Assembly: GCF_030272615.1 (NCBI RefSeq)
Contig: NC_081414.1
Location: forward strand, 910,105,009 to 910,169,008
Source of the DNA: Cryptomeria japonica
Lineage: Eukaryota; Streptophyta; Pinopsida; Cupressales; Cupressaceae
DNA: 64,000 nt
Reading direction: 5' to 3'
The translations under genes and the position numbers were made by a program. Numbering within the stretch: position 1 is the first letter of the stretch; each line of letters opens with the position of its first letter. Under the pieces are notes generated by a model. That model ran no database searches. It was not told the origin of the DNA and saw only the letters and a list, made by a program, of their open reading frames with translations. Shown one piece after another: positions 36,338 to 48,000 of this stretch.

Positions 36338-39300
36338 TTACATGTCCTTTTCTACTTCAACAGCTTCTTCAGTTGGTGGCTCCTTCGCAATATCCTCTAA
36401 CCATTCAGGAGCACCTTCTAAATATTCTGGAACATGCTGTAACTATTCCGAAGCATCTTCTTCTTGAACCTCCACATCGTCCACCGCATACTTTTGGGAC
36501 CATCCTTGGAAAACATCATCATTAGGCCATGAGTGGCCAATCATTTTTTTATTCAACTTTAACAACTTTTTCCAGGTGTTCCTCACTTTCCTTACCTCTG
36601 AATCCAAAAATCCATAATGAGATTTGATCTTCTCTATTTCCTCAATTATTTTAACAAACAAAGAGGTGTCATCTTTATTGATTATCTCATTTACCCTTAA
36701 GGATAAATTAGCCCCTAACTCATCCAGCCATGCTTTTTTATCCTTTAACTGATTCTGGTTGACAAAACCTCCAAGGAACAATGCAAATTTATGCTCAGTA
36801 TATTCTTTCCGATACAAATTAGCTTTCCTTTCCACATTAGCTCTTCATTCAGTCAACTTTATCAATTATTTTGCCAACTTACATGTAGACTTGATAGTGG
36901 CATTAGCCTCTGCCTCATCATATGATGCACACATTAGTTCTAAGTCCACTTCCCTAGGCAACCATTTATTCATAATAGGCTCTATAATAGCCTTATCCTC
37001 ATCCAACTCATTAAGAGTATCCAAAATTCTTTTCATATTGAGATATACTGTAGGAGCATCAACAGTGTCAGCAAAGCTTGAAATTGTTGCCTTTATCTTC
37101 TCCTCATACTTGCTTGCAAATAAGGCCTAGGCTTGTTTCAACTTTTCCATTTCATGTTGATAAGTCTCAGCTAGTTGGAAACCAGAAGGCATAGGAGAAG
37201 GAGGGAATTCTATAATTGGACTAGTAGGTGGAGGTCTTGCTGGAGAGGAAGCGATCATCAATGTCAAAGGCTCACCTTGATGATGTTGACTTGCCAGTTG
37301 GCTCTGGAGTTTAGTGATGATGTTGTCCCTATTGGCTATTCCTTCCTTAGCTTCATTATAAGCTTTTAAAATAGTCTCCAACTTCAATTTGAGAGTAACC
37401 TTTTCTTGGGCTTCTTTCTTTGCTACTACCACATTAAACTTTGCAGTTTATAGAATAGTACTAGCTGCCTCCACCACTCTTGTGTCCTGAACCCTCTTGA
37501 CAATCATTCCTCCAAAGAGGCTAGAATCTAAGGTATTCTTCTTCCTCCTATTCTCATCTTTCTTTAATGACCATAGGACAAGAGTAGCATTATCCTTGTT
37601 GAAGGTCACACCTTCCATTGGCTTTGTTTCCTTTCTTACTACATCAAGGATCAATGCATCAGCTATGTCCCATTTAGGGAGAATTAACACACCAGCTTTA
37701 TCCAACATATCCCTCCCTTTCTCAAGGGTGATTGCTTTGAAATCCTCCATCATTTCTTATTTAACTTCTTCTTCTACTTGGACTGCATCTTTGAGAGGCT
37801 ACTCATTTACCCTCTTCTCACATCTAATCTTGAATTGATCAATGTTTTGTTTCCAAATAAATTATAGAAAAGCTCCTGATGTGACGAAGTTGCTATCAGC
37901 TAGGAATTCTTCACTAGCTTGCTTAACAATAAGGTCCAATTCTTGGCCCTTTAACTCACCATCAGTTAAATCCATTTCAGCATTTGGTGGCTCTTCGGGC
38001 ATCCCTTCTTGGGTCTCCTCATAAGTATAGGCAATCTCACCAAGACTCCCTAACTGCAAGAATTGTTCAGCCATAGCTTGTTCATCTCTAATGTGGATAG
38101 GAGACTAAGATGGGGAATATTGAGGCTCATTAGTCTCAATTTCTTTTCCCACTTGTTGCCTCTTAGGGGAATCCTGAATGTCTATAATATCTTCAATTTT
38201 CCTTTTCCCTTTTGAAGAGAAGGCTCACCTATCACTAGCATCATTACAATGTACTTTGGTCTCTTGAGCATGGCATAGTCACATGGTGAGATTGCTTTAG
38301 CAAAAGTAGGCTTGGCCAAGACCATCTTAACCTTATCAGAATAATTTTGCATTATGGCCTCCCTTTTTTCCTTTAGGGTCTGCATTACATCTTCAAAATA
38401 AAGAATCAAAAACTTTATTTTCTCCTCAAATGGGGTGAAGCTAGATAGAGGGTCATAGCTAGTGTCAAAATGATGAATAAAATCAAGGTCTTTCTTATAT
38501 GCCACCCACTTCTCCTTCCTTAGTTCCTACTCATCTAAGCTGAACTCATTTCTAATCAAATCCTCGAGAAATTGAAATTGATGAGGCCTACCTTTGCACA
38601 CTACTCTTTTCCTAAACATGCCATTGAAGAAGTCCTCTAGGTCTGCACATCTTGACACTGTAGTTGATAACCTATATGGTTTAAAGAAATCTTCAAAGAA
38701 TCTCCATCCACCCTTAGTGATTACAAAATGGTGGGCCATGGTAACTGTTGGGAAAATAGTCCCTTTACCTATGTTAGTCAACTCAACTTCTTGCACCCCT
38801 CCAATCTGTCTTAGCACTTCTGCAATCCCTATTTTCAATGGGACCTGACAGGGTAGTAAATAAGGGGTGCCTCTAAATCCAAACACTCTAAAAATAGTAA
38901 ACACAGGGTACAAATAGATTTCTCCCCAATTGTGAGCAATCTTGATATCTTCTGCAAACTCCTTAGGTCTAATAAATTCCAAAAGAGCTTTAGGGATTCT
39001 AGGGTTTTCTCTACATAAGAGGATTCTGATCTTAGATGCAAAGCATCTATCAAACTTCAGATAACTTGCATCCTCTCTATCCCATGATAAAAGAAGTACT
39101 CCATAATTGTACTGGCATTTCCTCATTATCCATGACCTTAACGAAGTCCATCTCCTTTGCAAAGTAATCAACACCCTTGAACAAGAACATGTGCATTAAC
39201 ATAGAATACCATCCAAATGGCTTGTCAACTTTACCATTCTTGATTCCCACTAACCCTTTATGAATGGCATCAGCAAGGTATGAAGCATAATCAAATGTAA

Positions 39301-40024
39301 TGGCTAAAGAAGGATTCAAAATTTGGGCAATCATCAACATATAATGGGTTGGCATATTCTTTTCAGCATCTTCCCCAAAGATCTAGCATAAGGCCCAATA
39401 CATACCCTTAACTCTCAGGGTGAATATATTGAGGGAGAAAGGTTCCATTGTGCTGGGGCCTACAACTGTCAACCCCCCTATCTTCACAAAGAACTCTCTT
39501 AAAGGTCCATTCCTAAGATGCTCCATTTGTACGTTGTAAATCTGGGCTAATGATTCAAAATCAAGAGGCTCTAACAAATTGGAGGATTCACTGAGTTTGA
39601 AAGCTTTTCTGAACTCATCTTCATTGATTTCAATCAGGACATACCCCTTTATGTTCTGGATGCACCTTGCCACAGAGTCATAATTTTGTGCAATCAAAGT
39701 TAATAGGTCTGTATCCATAAAAACACCTAGTACCACAAGCTTTCTTACATCCTGTTCCCATATGCCATTTACAGGAGCTGGGGAATTTCTTTGCCCAAAA
39801 CTAACTTTGAAAAGTCCTAAGCCTGGCATTCCTATTTCAGGGTCTCTCAACCAATTACCCTTATCATACAAGCCATCTCCAATTTTTAGATGAGGGTGTT
39901 TGGGTACCAATTCTTTGATCTTAGCACCAACATTAGTGGACATAGTTAATTGTTCTAAAAAATCATCACATATATTTCGTTCTTGGTAGTCCACCTTCCC
40001 TGTGAATTCTCTTCTAGGTGCCAT
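36338..40024 (-). pseudogene. Extra ORF of Tat-M, ~1,230 codons, downstream of integrase
   Basis: The start is taken at ATG 40024-40022 (MAPRREFTGKVDYQERN). The frame can be followed to a TAA at 36338 through stops at about 39383, 38527, 37448, 37127 and 36443 and at least one frameshift near 39080-39170. The N-terminal ~450 residues look like a folded, helix-rich domain (KAFKLSESSNLLEPLDF, then RVKGMYWALC, and IQRTG-like helices). The middle is acidic. A Pro-rich patch (ARPPPTSPIIEFPPSPMP) lies at 37180-37260, followed by Lys/Glu helices likely to form coiled coils. No catalytic, zinc-knuckle or envelope-like transmembrane motif is seen. The style (helical N-domain, disordered middle, coiled-coil end) resembles the accessory ORF of Copia-2. 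Function unknown. Confidence 0.6.
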
Positions 40025-41936
40025 TTTGGACGAGCAACTACACCACCAGCAACTAGCACAGACCTCTAACAAAGTAATTCACATGGCAAATATTTGAGAA
40101 CAAACCAAAGTTATCAAGAAAAGCACAAAAAACCTAAAGTATTTGCCTAAAGAAAATTGCTCTGCAACAAACTTCGATGAAACAATATTAGCAATCAAGT
40201 TGATGCGGACTACAGAAGACAAGTTGGCATTTAAGTTTTTTAGGAATTAACTCCGCATGCTTCAACTTTCTTTTCATAATTGAATTCACCAAATTGAATT
40301 CAAAACTGGCTCCAATGGGTCATGATTCCTCTAAGTCTTTCCTCTGTTTCACTCTTTCGTTATTTCACAGAGCATAGCGCTCTTTTCTTTCATGAAGCAA
40401 CGCTGGCCGTTGCGTCATGGGAACTTGCATTGTCTTTACCTCCACTTAATCTCTCTGCTTAAGTTCTGGGCCCTACCATCTTTTCGCCACTTTGCAATAC
40501 TTAACAATCGAGCACTTCCTTTCTATGAAGCCGCGCCAAGCATTAGATCTAACTCAAGTCACCTAGCCTTTAATTCTAACTGGGACCGTCAATATTTCAA
40601 ACTTACCTCACCTCCCCTTGATGGTTAGTGGTTTTTGCCATTTCACAGAGGTTAATCTGTGGGCATCTTTGGGCCACGAATCAACGAGAATCATTGGATC
40701 AATCCTAAAATGAATGCCTTTTAAGTGGGCCCTGCACCCGGGAATCACTTTCCCCACCTTTTCATTAGTAAATACACACCACATGGCAATTGGCCATAAG
40801 CCATGGCAACTCACTTGGGTTCCATTCTCGATCTACCACGTGCCATCTTTTATTACTCCCACATAACCATTGGTTACACCTTGGCGGGCACTTAACAATC
40901 TTTTAGAACTACGTGTCACTTGACATGTCCCTATCGAGCTCCACAATAGTAGCAGCTATTTTGCCACGTCACACCCACGCGTGACTTCCACCTATCTTTC
41001 GTGACTTTGTGAACACTAATCATCATTCAACTTACGACTATGAAATCATGAGAACCGTTGGATCAAAACAAAGATGAATGCCTTTTAAGTTCATGCTCAA
41101 CCTACCCTTTGGGCCCACCAAGCCTTTTCACGACTTCATGATGAGTAAACCACAAGCATCTCTTGGTCGTGAAACAACACGAGTTGTCGATCTTGACCTA
41201 ACCTGATCATCTTTTAACCGAGGGGAAAGTCTTCATGGTTGGGTCCCACCAAACCCTTTCATGACTTCACGCAGAGTAAACCATGTTTACCTTCATCTCA
41301 CGAAATCACGCTGTCCGTCCGATCAGATGGAACTTGACCGGTATTTAACTTTGGCTCAAACTGATGTGCTGGGTGCACCTTTCTATCTTTCTCTACTTCG
41401 CAATAGATAAATTGTGAGCACTTTTAGGTTGCGAATCAACACGGATCGTCAGATCAATAGAAAGTTGCATGATGCTTACAAGGCCCGACAGACATTTAGA
41501 AAAAGGCATATTTAAAAGTGGGAATTAAAGAATTTGAAGGGACCGCCTTGGTAAGTTACAAGGGGGGAAACATTTTCATGACAAAGGGACCCATTACTTA
41601 AGTGAATAAAGTAATGCAGAAATAGAAACCAAAGGGTTTTTATCAGTCATTAAAGTGATTTAAAACCTAAACCCTAAACCCCTTTGGACTTGAAACAGTC
41701 TTGAAGCAACAAGAACATACCAAACTCAAGAAACATCACAGACTTAGCCAATAATGGAAAAAGAATACCCATTTTTTAAACAGTGATAATAGGAGCTCTG
41801 ACTGGGGATGGGTGATTGCAAGGTCAACAGAAGAACTTAGAAAACTCAGGAGAAACAGACCAAAACACAAACCCAAAAAGCAAGCAACATAATGCAAACA
41901 AATATATACAAACAGAGGACCTACTGTGCATGGACT
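40025..41936 (-). other. Non-coding spacer of Tat-M between integrase and extra ORF
   Basis: No ORF supported. Contains the diverged tandem array at 40340-41490. It is visibly richer in G and C than its surroundings, with many CACGA, TCGT and GGGCCC words. Confidence 0.6.
40340..41490. repeat. Diverged tandem array, ~125-130 bp units
   Basis: Five to eight degenerate units (starts near 40340, 40640, 41000, 41126, 41256, 41380). Shared modules in order: TTCACGACTTCA-like, GAGTAAACCA-like, GAGCATCTTTGGG-like, CGTGAAtCAACACGAG-like, CGTTGGATCA-like and GATGAATGCCTTTTAAG. Units have diverged widely, so the array is old. Tandem arrays in the 3' region are known for plant Tat/Ogre elements. Confidence 0.6.
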
Positions 41937-43090
41937 TCAAGAGAAGTAGTGTTTTAGGAATTGTCCATGCATTGGGAATTCCTGTACTTCATCATTCATA
42001 TTTTTCAAAAAATATGAATCCTTTCCATTTTGATCACGAACCATAGAAGGGCCAATCCATAATGACTCAAACTTTTTATGCTTTCACTTGTCTTGTCCTT
42101 TTGCATTCCATTGAAGAACAACATCACCGATTTGAAACTTTCTCAATGATGTCCTTTTATCAAACAAATATTTAGACTGCAATAGGATCTTCAGATTTCT
42201 CTTATGAGCTAGAGTTCTAATCTCTTCCACCTCTACTATCTAAATCATTCGGTTCTCCATAGGTTCAGATAGCTCCATGTCTTCAACTTGCAAGAATTTA
42301 TAAACTGGAAGAAGATTGTTTACTGGCAGTCTAGCTTGTGTACCATAAACCAGTTCAAAAGGTGACATTCCAATGGCCTTCTTGACAGTTACTTTGTCAT
42401 CCCACAAGGCTAATTTCAACTTTTGATCCCAAGACCTCTTGTTCTCTTCTAGGATTTTCTTGATGATGTTCAAGATGCTTTTATTACTAGATTCAGCTTG
42501 TCCATTTCCCTAAGGATGATAGGGTGAAGAGTAAGACATGATTATTCCATGACTAGTACAAAATCCAACAAACTCTTCTGATCTGAAACTCATGGCATTG
42601 TCCATTACTAATTTTGCAAGGATTCCAAATCTAGTTATAACATTATCCATCAGGAAGTCAATGACAACTTTACTTTTAGCTCTTCTTGTGGGAATAGCTT
42701 CAATCCATTTAGTAAAATAATCAGTGGCTACTATGATCCATCTATGACCTTTTCCTGATCTCTCAACAATCTCTCCAATAAAATCAATGCCCCATTGGAC
42801 AAAAGGGGCTTCCACTGTGATTGGGTTTAGGGGTAAAGCTCCTTCATACTTCAATTTGGATGAAAATTTTTGACATGGGTCACATTTCCTGACATGTTCA
42901 TGAGCATCCTAGAATAAGGTAGGCCAATAGTACCCAGCCCGGATTATCTTACCAGCAGTTGTCTTAGTAAAGTATTGGCCTCCACATACTCCATCATGCA
43001 TTTCAATCAACAACCTTTTAGCCTGGAATTCATCCAAACACATTAGCAGTTCTCCATCTCTTTTTCTCCAAAATAGATCACCTTGAATGA
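41937..43090 (-). pseudogene. Tat-M integrase
   Basis: The zinc-binding domain spans 42860-43020 (HEHVRK with CDPCQKF). Core: VQWGIDFIGEIVERSGKG (first Asp), VMDNAMSFRSEEF (second Asp), and NGQAESSNKSIL (Glu) at 42470-42510, then MSPFELVYGTQARLP. The C-terminal module KFQIGDVVLQWNAKGQDK, then WIGPSMV, runs to the TGA at 41937-41939. Stops near 42900, 42510 and 42240 break it. The 41937-42240 part is intact enough to show the end of pol. Confidence 0.85.
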
Positions 43091-43159
43091 GAACATATTT
43101 TTGTGACTTGAGTTTTAGAGTTCTTCTCTAATTATGTGTCATTCCTTCTTAAATGTAGC

Positions 43160-44384
43160 TTCTCTTAAAAATCAGACTATCTCTGAATACCAATGTTTCC
43201 TTTCAATACTGGTGACCATGGTGTTATCAACTTCAATATTATTTACCTCGATATCAAGAAGATTTTCTTCAGTCATGAGCTTTGCAAGGCCTAAACCTCT
43301 TACCAATTTAGTAATCTTTATCACTAAATCAAACTCTTGAATCCTATTTATCCATCTGCACCTTTTTCCTGTGACCTCAAATTGGGATAATATGTCCTTG
43401 ACTGCAGCATGTGGAACACAAGCAACTACTTGTGCACTTACCAAGTAGGGTCTAAAAGCCTTGACAGCTTTAACCAAAGCATATGCCTATTTTTCCATGA
43501 TTTCATATCTTAATGCTGATGCCTGTAAATACTTGCTATAGAAGGCTATGGGATGTTCATGTCCCTCATTATCCTTTTGCAACAACACTACAGCTACTGT
43601 ATGATATGAAGCAAAAGAAAACAAAGAGAAGGGTTTAATATAATCCGGGGACTTCAACACAGGTGCTTCCTGAATGGCCTTTTTAATTTCAGCAAAATCC
43701 TTTGAGGCTTCTTGATCCCAACAAAACTTGGCATCCTTCTTGAGCAACTTGACAATGGGCTTAACTATCTCTGCAAAGTTTGCAATGAATCTTCTAACAA
43801 AATTTACTTTGCCTAAAAAGGATTGAATACCTTTAATACTCTTCGGTTTAGGCACCTTGTTTATTGCTCTAATTCTTTCAGGGTCTATTCTTACCCCTTC
43901 CTTGGAGACAATATGCCCCAGCAACTTCCCTTCAACAACAGCAAAATGGCACTTCTTGGGGTTTAATGACACACCAAATTCTAAAGCCTTATTGAACACC
44001 TTTTCCAAATGTCCACAGTGATCATTAGCCCTTTTGGAGAAGCATGTTAAATCATCTTGGTACTCTACCATGATGATATTAATGAATTTTTTGAAGGCTA
44101 CATCCATAGCTCTCTGAAATGTGGCTCTGGCATTTTTTAATCCAAAAGGCATTCTAACATAAACATATGTTCCCTAAGGGGTGGTGAAAGTGGTTTTGAA
44201 TTGCTCAGATTCTTTCACTAACACCTGATTATACCCCAAGAAACCATCCATCATTGACAAAAGATCACAACTAGTTACTCTCTGTAGCATAGCTTCCATA
44301 TTGGGAGAAGAATAATTATCCTTCAAGGAAGCAACATTTAAATTTCTGAAATCAACACACAATCTTATGTCCCCATTCTTCTTT
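43160..44384 (-). pseudogene. Tat-M reverse transcriptase (C-terminal part) and degenerate Gypsy RNase H
   Basis: Begins at the Tat-S insertion (RKKNGDIRLCVDFRNLN at 44340-44384), then MPFGLKNARATFQRAM and the catalytic box VEYQDDLTCFSKR near 44050-44080, LNPKKCHFAV, then LGHIVSKEGVRIDP. The following Gypsy RNase H (43490-43620 on) reads FSLFSFASYHTVAVVLLQ where active enzymes have CDAS, so the first catalytic Asp is missing, as is usual in Tat elements that carry a second RNase H. Stops at 44174 (normally Trp) and 43486 (normally Gln). Confidence 0.85.
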
Positions 44385-44389
44385 CTTAC
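44385..44389. other. Target-site duplication CTTAC (left copy, Tat-S)
   Basis: Identical to CTTAC at 49383-49387 on the other side of Tat-S. Taking Tat-S and one copy out brings the two halves of the Tat-M RT into frame. Confidence 0.9.
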
Positions 44390-44754
44390 TTTAGCGTCAT
44401 AAATTGTACGCACTTGCTAAAGTGGTACAATTTCACACTTGGTTTAGCTCCCGCCTTGGCGCATTTTGCATTTTGCATTGCATTTCCCCTTTAGCACTTA
44501 ATTAATTAAATTAATTAGGTCTAAGGTTCTATTTTATCATCTCCCATATCATAAAGTTGGGCCCTTTTCATTAAAGTGTGCCCCTTTCATTTTATTCCTC
44601 TAATACATCATTTAATCAAAAACCCTAATTAGGTCCTATTTTGAACTTGGGGGCTTGATTTCAGGGGTCAAAACATCTCGAAATCAGCTGTAACTTTGGG
44701 ATTCGCTCTAAAATTATCATATCCGACAGCCCTGAAAATTTGGTAAAAAGTTGT

Positions 44755-44788
44755 CGGGACCATGGCGCCCGGCATGCACATGGTCCCG
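44755..44788. repeat. Perfect 10-bp inverted repeat in the Tat-S U3 region
   Basis: CGGGACCATG (44755-44764) and CATGGTCCCG (44779-44788) around a 14-base, GC-rich centre (GCGCCCGGCATGCA), in otherwise AT-rich sequence 120 bp before the TATA box. It could form a hairpin or bind a dimeric regulator. Confidence 0.8.
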
Positions 44789-44910
44789 GACATTTTTCCC
44801 GAAATTTTAGGAGCACGATCCAATCATAAAATAAAGCTTAACCCCAAGAAATTGGTGGGAGATTCAATCTCTAGGTCGGCCAAAAGTTGTAATTAAGACC
44901 TAGGGTTTCA

Positions 44911-44918
44911 TATATAAG
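44911..44918 (+). promoter_or_regulatory. TATA box of the Tat-S LTR
   Basis: TATATAAG preceded by GGGTTTCA and followed by GAGCTCTC. Transcription would start near 44940, which makes R-U5 about 1.1 kb. Confidence 0.65.
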
Positions 44919-45535
44919 AGCTCTCTTTCTTCATTTGAAGAGATCCAGATTTTTTGGTTTCAAGGGCTTTCTATGCAGCGAAAGAGTAGATCTTTGAAGA
45001 CTTCAACAACATTCAAACATCCATCCATCAAGCATTCATCAAATTCATTCATCCATTTAGGGCTTTGAAGACATTGAAGAACAATAAGGGATCACCGACT
45101 GAAGATTGGCTTGTACCCCTCCCTTGGGGTTGGGTATGATTTCATGTTGTTTTCATGTCTTTGCATAAGCCTCATTGTATCACTTGTATTCATGCTTTAG
45201 ATCTCCTTACATCTTGATTTGGAGCATTTACATTATCATTTACAAGCAATTAGGGTTTACTTTCTAGGTTGCTCTAGTCTGCTTACTTGCATTTTAGGAT
45301 CTTGCACACACACAAGGTCTGCACACACATTACTTTTACAATACAACTTGGCTATTCGTGGAGGTGGAAATCACCAAAGCGGGGGTTTGACTAAGGCAAA
45401 ACCCTATATAGCCACCCACCATACCTCTTCAGATATAAGTGCAGGTTTCGGGATTCGGACGACGCCGCAAGTTGCAGATCCGACGGAAGCAGACGGAGAC
45501 TGAACTTCACACCAAATTGCAGAGCAAAAGACTAG

Positions 45536-45629
45536 GACAGGGGCGTGGGGTGCCCTAGTCCTGCCAGGACAGGGGCGCTGGGTGCCCTGGTCCCTAGGAC
45601 AGGGGCACTGGGTGCCCTGGTCCTTCTGT
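45536..45629. repeat. Three ~31-bp GC-rich tandem units in Tat-S U5
   Basis: Each unit reads GGACAGGGGC, a short centre with GGGT, then GCCCTGGTCC (or GCCCTAGTCC). The two arms of each unit are nearly reverse-complementary, so every unit can fold into its own hairpin. It lies in the transcribed leader part of the LTR and is lost from the truncated 3' copy. Confidence 0.85.
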
Positions 45630-46056
45630 CAGATAGCAGTTTCAGCATTTTTCTGACAGCTTTTCAGGTTAAAAAACAACAGTTTCAGGTACAGAATCAG
45701 GACAGTGGCACCCGCGCCCCCATCCCAAACATTTCCACTCAGATTTTAACCCCAGATACACATTTGCATTCTCCTTTTATCCTTGTGTTTACAGCTTTTC
45801 ATCACTTAATCTCAATCTTGCAATCTTGCTACTAGTTCATACTTGCACTCTAGGGCTAGTAGTTGAACTTGCATCATTTTATCTATCATTTGCAACAAAG
45901 GAATAGAAATCCTAATAGGTAGCCTGTGGCTCTCTCTTCCATAGAAAGAAGTAGCCAATTGTGTGATACCTCTAGGCTCTTTCGTATTCCACAAGTGTGT
46001 GATTGAAAGTGAGATTAGGGCATGTTTGCTTAGTGTCACTTTTTCCCCCACACATT

Positions 46057-46076
46057 TTGGTGAACCTGACGTGAAT
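46057..46076 (+). promoter_or_regulatory. Primer binding site of Tat-S
   Basis: TTGGTGAACCTGACGTGAAT, two bases after the LTR end. Identical to 57821-57840 in element B. It is not the common tRNA-Met or tRNA-Asp type; the priming tRNA is not identified. Confidence 0.7.
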
Positions 46077-46388
46077 TCCAATCTTCTCTAATTCTGATTT
46101 ATGTTTTCAAATTTGAGTGTTTATGCTATTTCAAATTCAAATTTGTATTTACAAGTTTTAATTTCTTGCAAGATTCAAAAATTTAGAGAAAATTTTTGCT
46201 AAAACCCTAATTTTTCAATTCAAAGTTGAACTTGTGGATAGCTTAATTGGGATCAATCTGATTTAGGAACTCATTTGAATCATAAATTTCATTTTCTAAA
46301 TCTACATTCTAAGTGCTTGTATTGGTTAAAATTAAACATTTCCTTCTATTTTGCATGTGTTATCATTTGAAAAAGGAAAATTGTTGTC

Positions 46389-48000
46389 ATGATGCATTCA
46401 TTTCATAGATGTTATAATGGGTTATCTTCCCTTGCTTCAATTTTTCCTTCTCCTAAAGAACCTCCCCCCATCTATAACAACATTTTAGTGCCTAAAAGAG
46501 TTGCTTCCAATCCCTTTCAGACTCTCCCATGCTCTAAGGATGAAGACTTTAAGAGTGATCTTGACAATTCTCCTAAAATGTGCCCTTCCTATTTAGCTAT
46601 CCTAGAGGAAGAGAATGATATCATAAACACCTTTCTTAATGTTACTTCACCTTCCCTACATGATGCCTCTCTAAGTGAAAAGGTATTGATAGACATTGAC
46701 TTATTTTCTCCTAAAGTTGGTCCTTCCAATGGGGGCATGTTAGTGCAACAAGAGGTTATGAACACTTCTTTCAAAGATCTCCTTCCTAAGCATGAATCTT
46801 TGGAAAAATATGTTCATGTTCCTCCCAAAAAACACTCCCTTCATGAGGATCCTTTTGTGCAAGAAGATGACATGATCCCTACATTCCCTAGTGATGGCAT
46901 TTCCTTTTCCAACAAAATTCCAACTAGAGATGATGAATTAATGATAAATGCTTACCCTTCTCCTAAAGTTTGTCTTACCCATAAGCATCCCTTAGAGAAA
47001 GAAGATGAAATAAAAAGAAATTTCCTTAATTCTCTCTCCCCTAAAGATCATATTGAACATATTTTGAGGAAAGAGGATGAGTTTAACACATCTATTGATG
47101 CTCTCCCTCCTAAGAATGACGAATTAATAAACAATGTTATCTCCTCTCCCGAAATTGACAATACTTCAAACATTCCTTTCAACAACTTCACTATTTGGGA
47201 TGAACCATTAGAAGAAGGTGTGGATTATTCTCTACCCCATGAGAGAACCCTAGCCAAAGGGGATGAAATAAAGATTGAAAACTCCCTTGATAGTTTCTCA
47301 CCTTCCTTGAATCTCAATTATTCTCCCTCTCCTCAACTTGGTTCTACTCATAAGGAAACCCTAGTTCAAAACAAGATGGTTAACATCTCTTTCAAAGATC
47401 TCCATCTCAAAAGTGAGACTTTAGAGAGTAATGTTGATCCTTCTCCTAGAGATTTTATTCCCCATGTAGATCCTTTGATGATAGAGGATGATATGACCTT
47501 TCCTAGTATTACTCCTAAAATTGACTTAATCCGTGATAAGATTTTAGTGCAAGAGAAGACTATCAATAATTCTTCCAACACTTTTGTTCATTCCTCTAAA
47601 CCATCCTCAATCAATTTGATGCATGTGAATGAAACACCTAACAAACCTCTCTTCACTGTCCAAGGTGCTTGTCCTTCTCAAAATTCTTAACCTTTAAATA
47701 AGCCTATCTTAGTGGTTCAAGGTGGTTATGCTAATGATTCTTTTTGCACTCCTAAGAAACCTATTGTTACTGTGCAAGGAGGTTATTCTACTAAGAGCCC
47801 TTATGAGTATGCTAAGCAACTGACTAGAGAGAGTTATAATGTGGTTGCTCATACCTATAACACAAGAAACAATAGGCAACCTAATCCTCCTCCAGTTATC
47901 CCAACTTCGCTTCCTCCTTCCCAACCTATTCTTCCTTAAGCTCTTCGTATTTCACAAATGCTTAGTAAGGAATATGATCTCATAGAACAACTTAAAGCTA
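46389..48000 (+). pseudogene. Repetitive acidic ORF of Tat-S in the gag position
   Basis: ATG at 46389, about 310 bp after the primer site. The frame is open to 47687 (433 codons) and continues in the same frame through stops at 47688 and 47937 into the protease. It contains degenerate repeats of a module with KEDEI or QEDDM, a short hydrophobic stretch, then a FSPK, LPPK or PSPK motif, spaced about 35-45 residues. Two VxVQGGY repeats follow at about 47715-47800. There is no Retrotrans_gag signature and no zinc knuckle. It may be an unrecognised gag replacement or an accessory protein. Confidence 0.65.

Larger units (their letters stand above)
44390..46054 (+). repeat. 5' LTR of Tat-S, 1,665 bp
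   Basis: Starts TTTAGCGTCATAAATTGTAC (probable TGT to TTT change) and ends CCCCCACACA beside the primer site. Holds a perfect inverted repeat at 44755-44788, a TATA box at 44911, and three GC-rich tandem units at 45536-45629. The short ORFs at 45219-45503 and 45545-45835 have no recognisable product. Confidence 0.9.
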
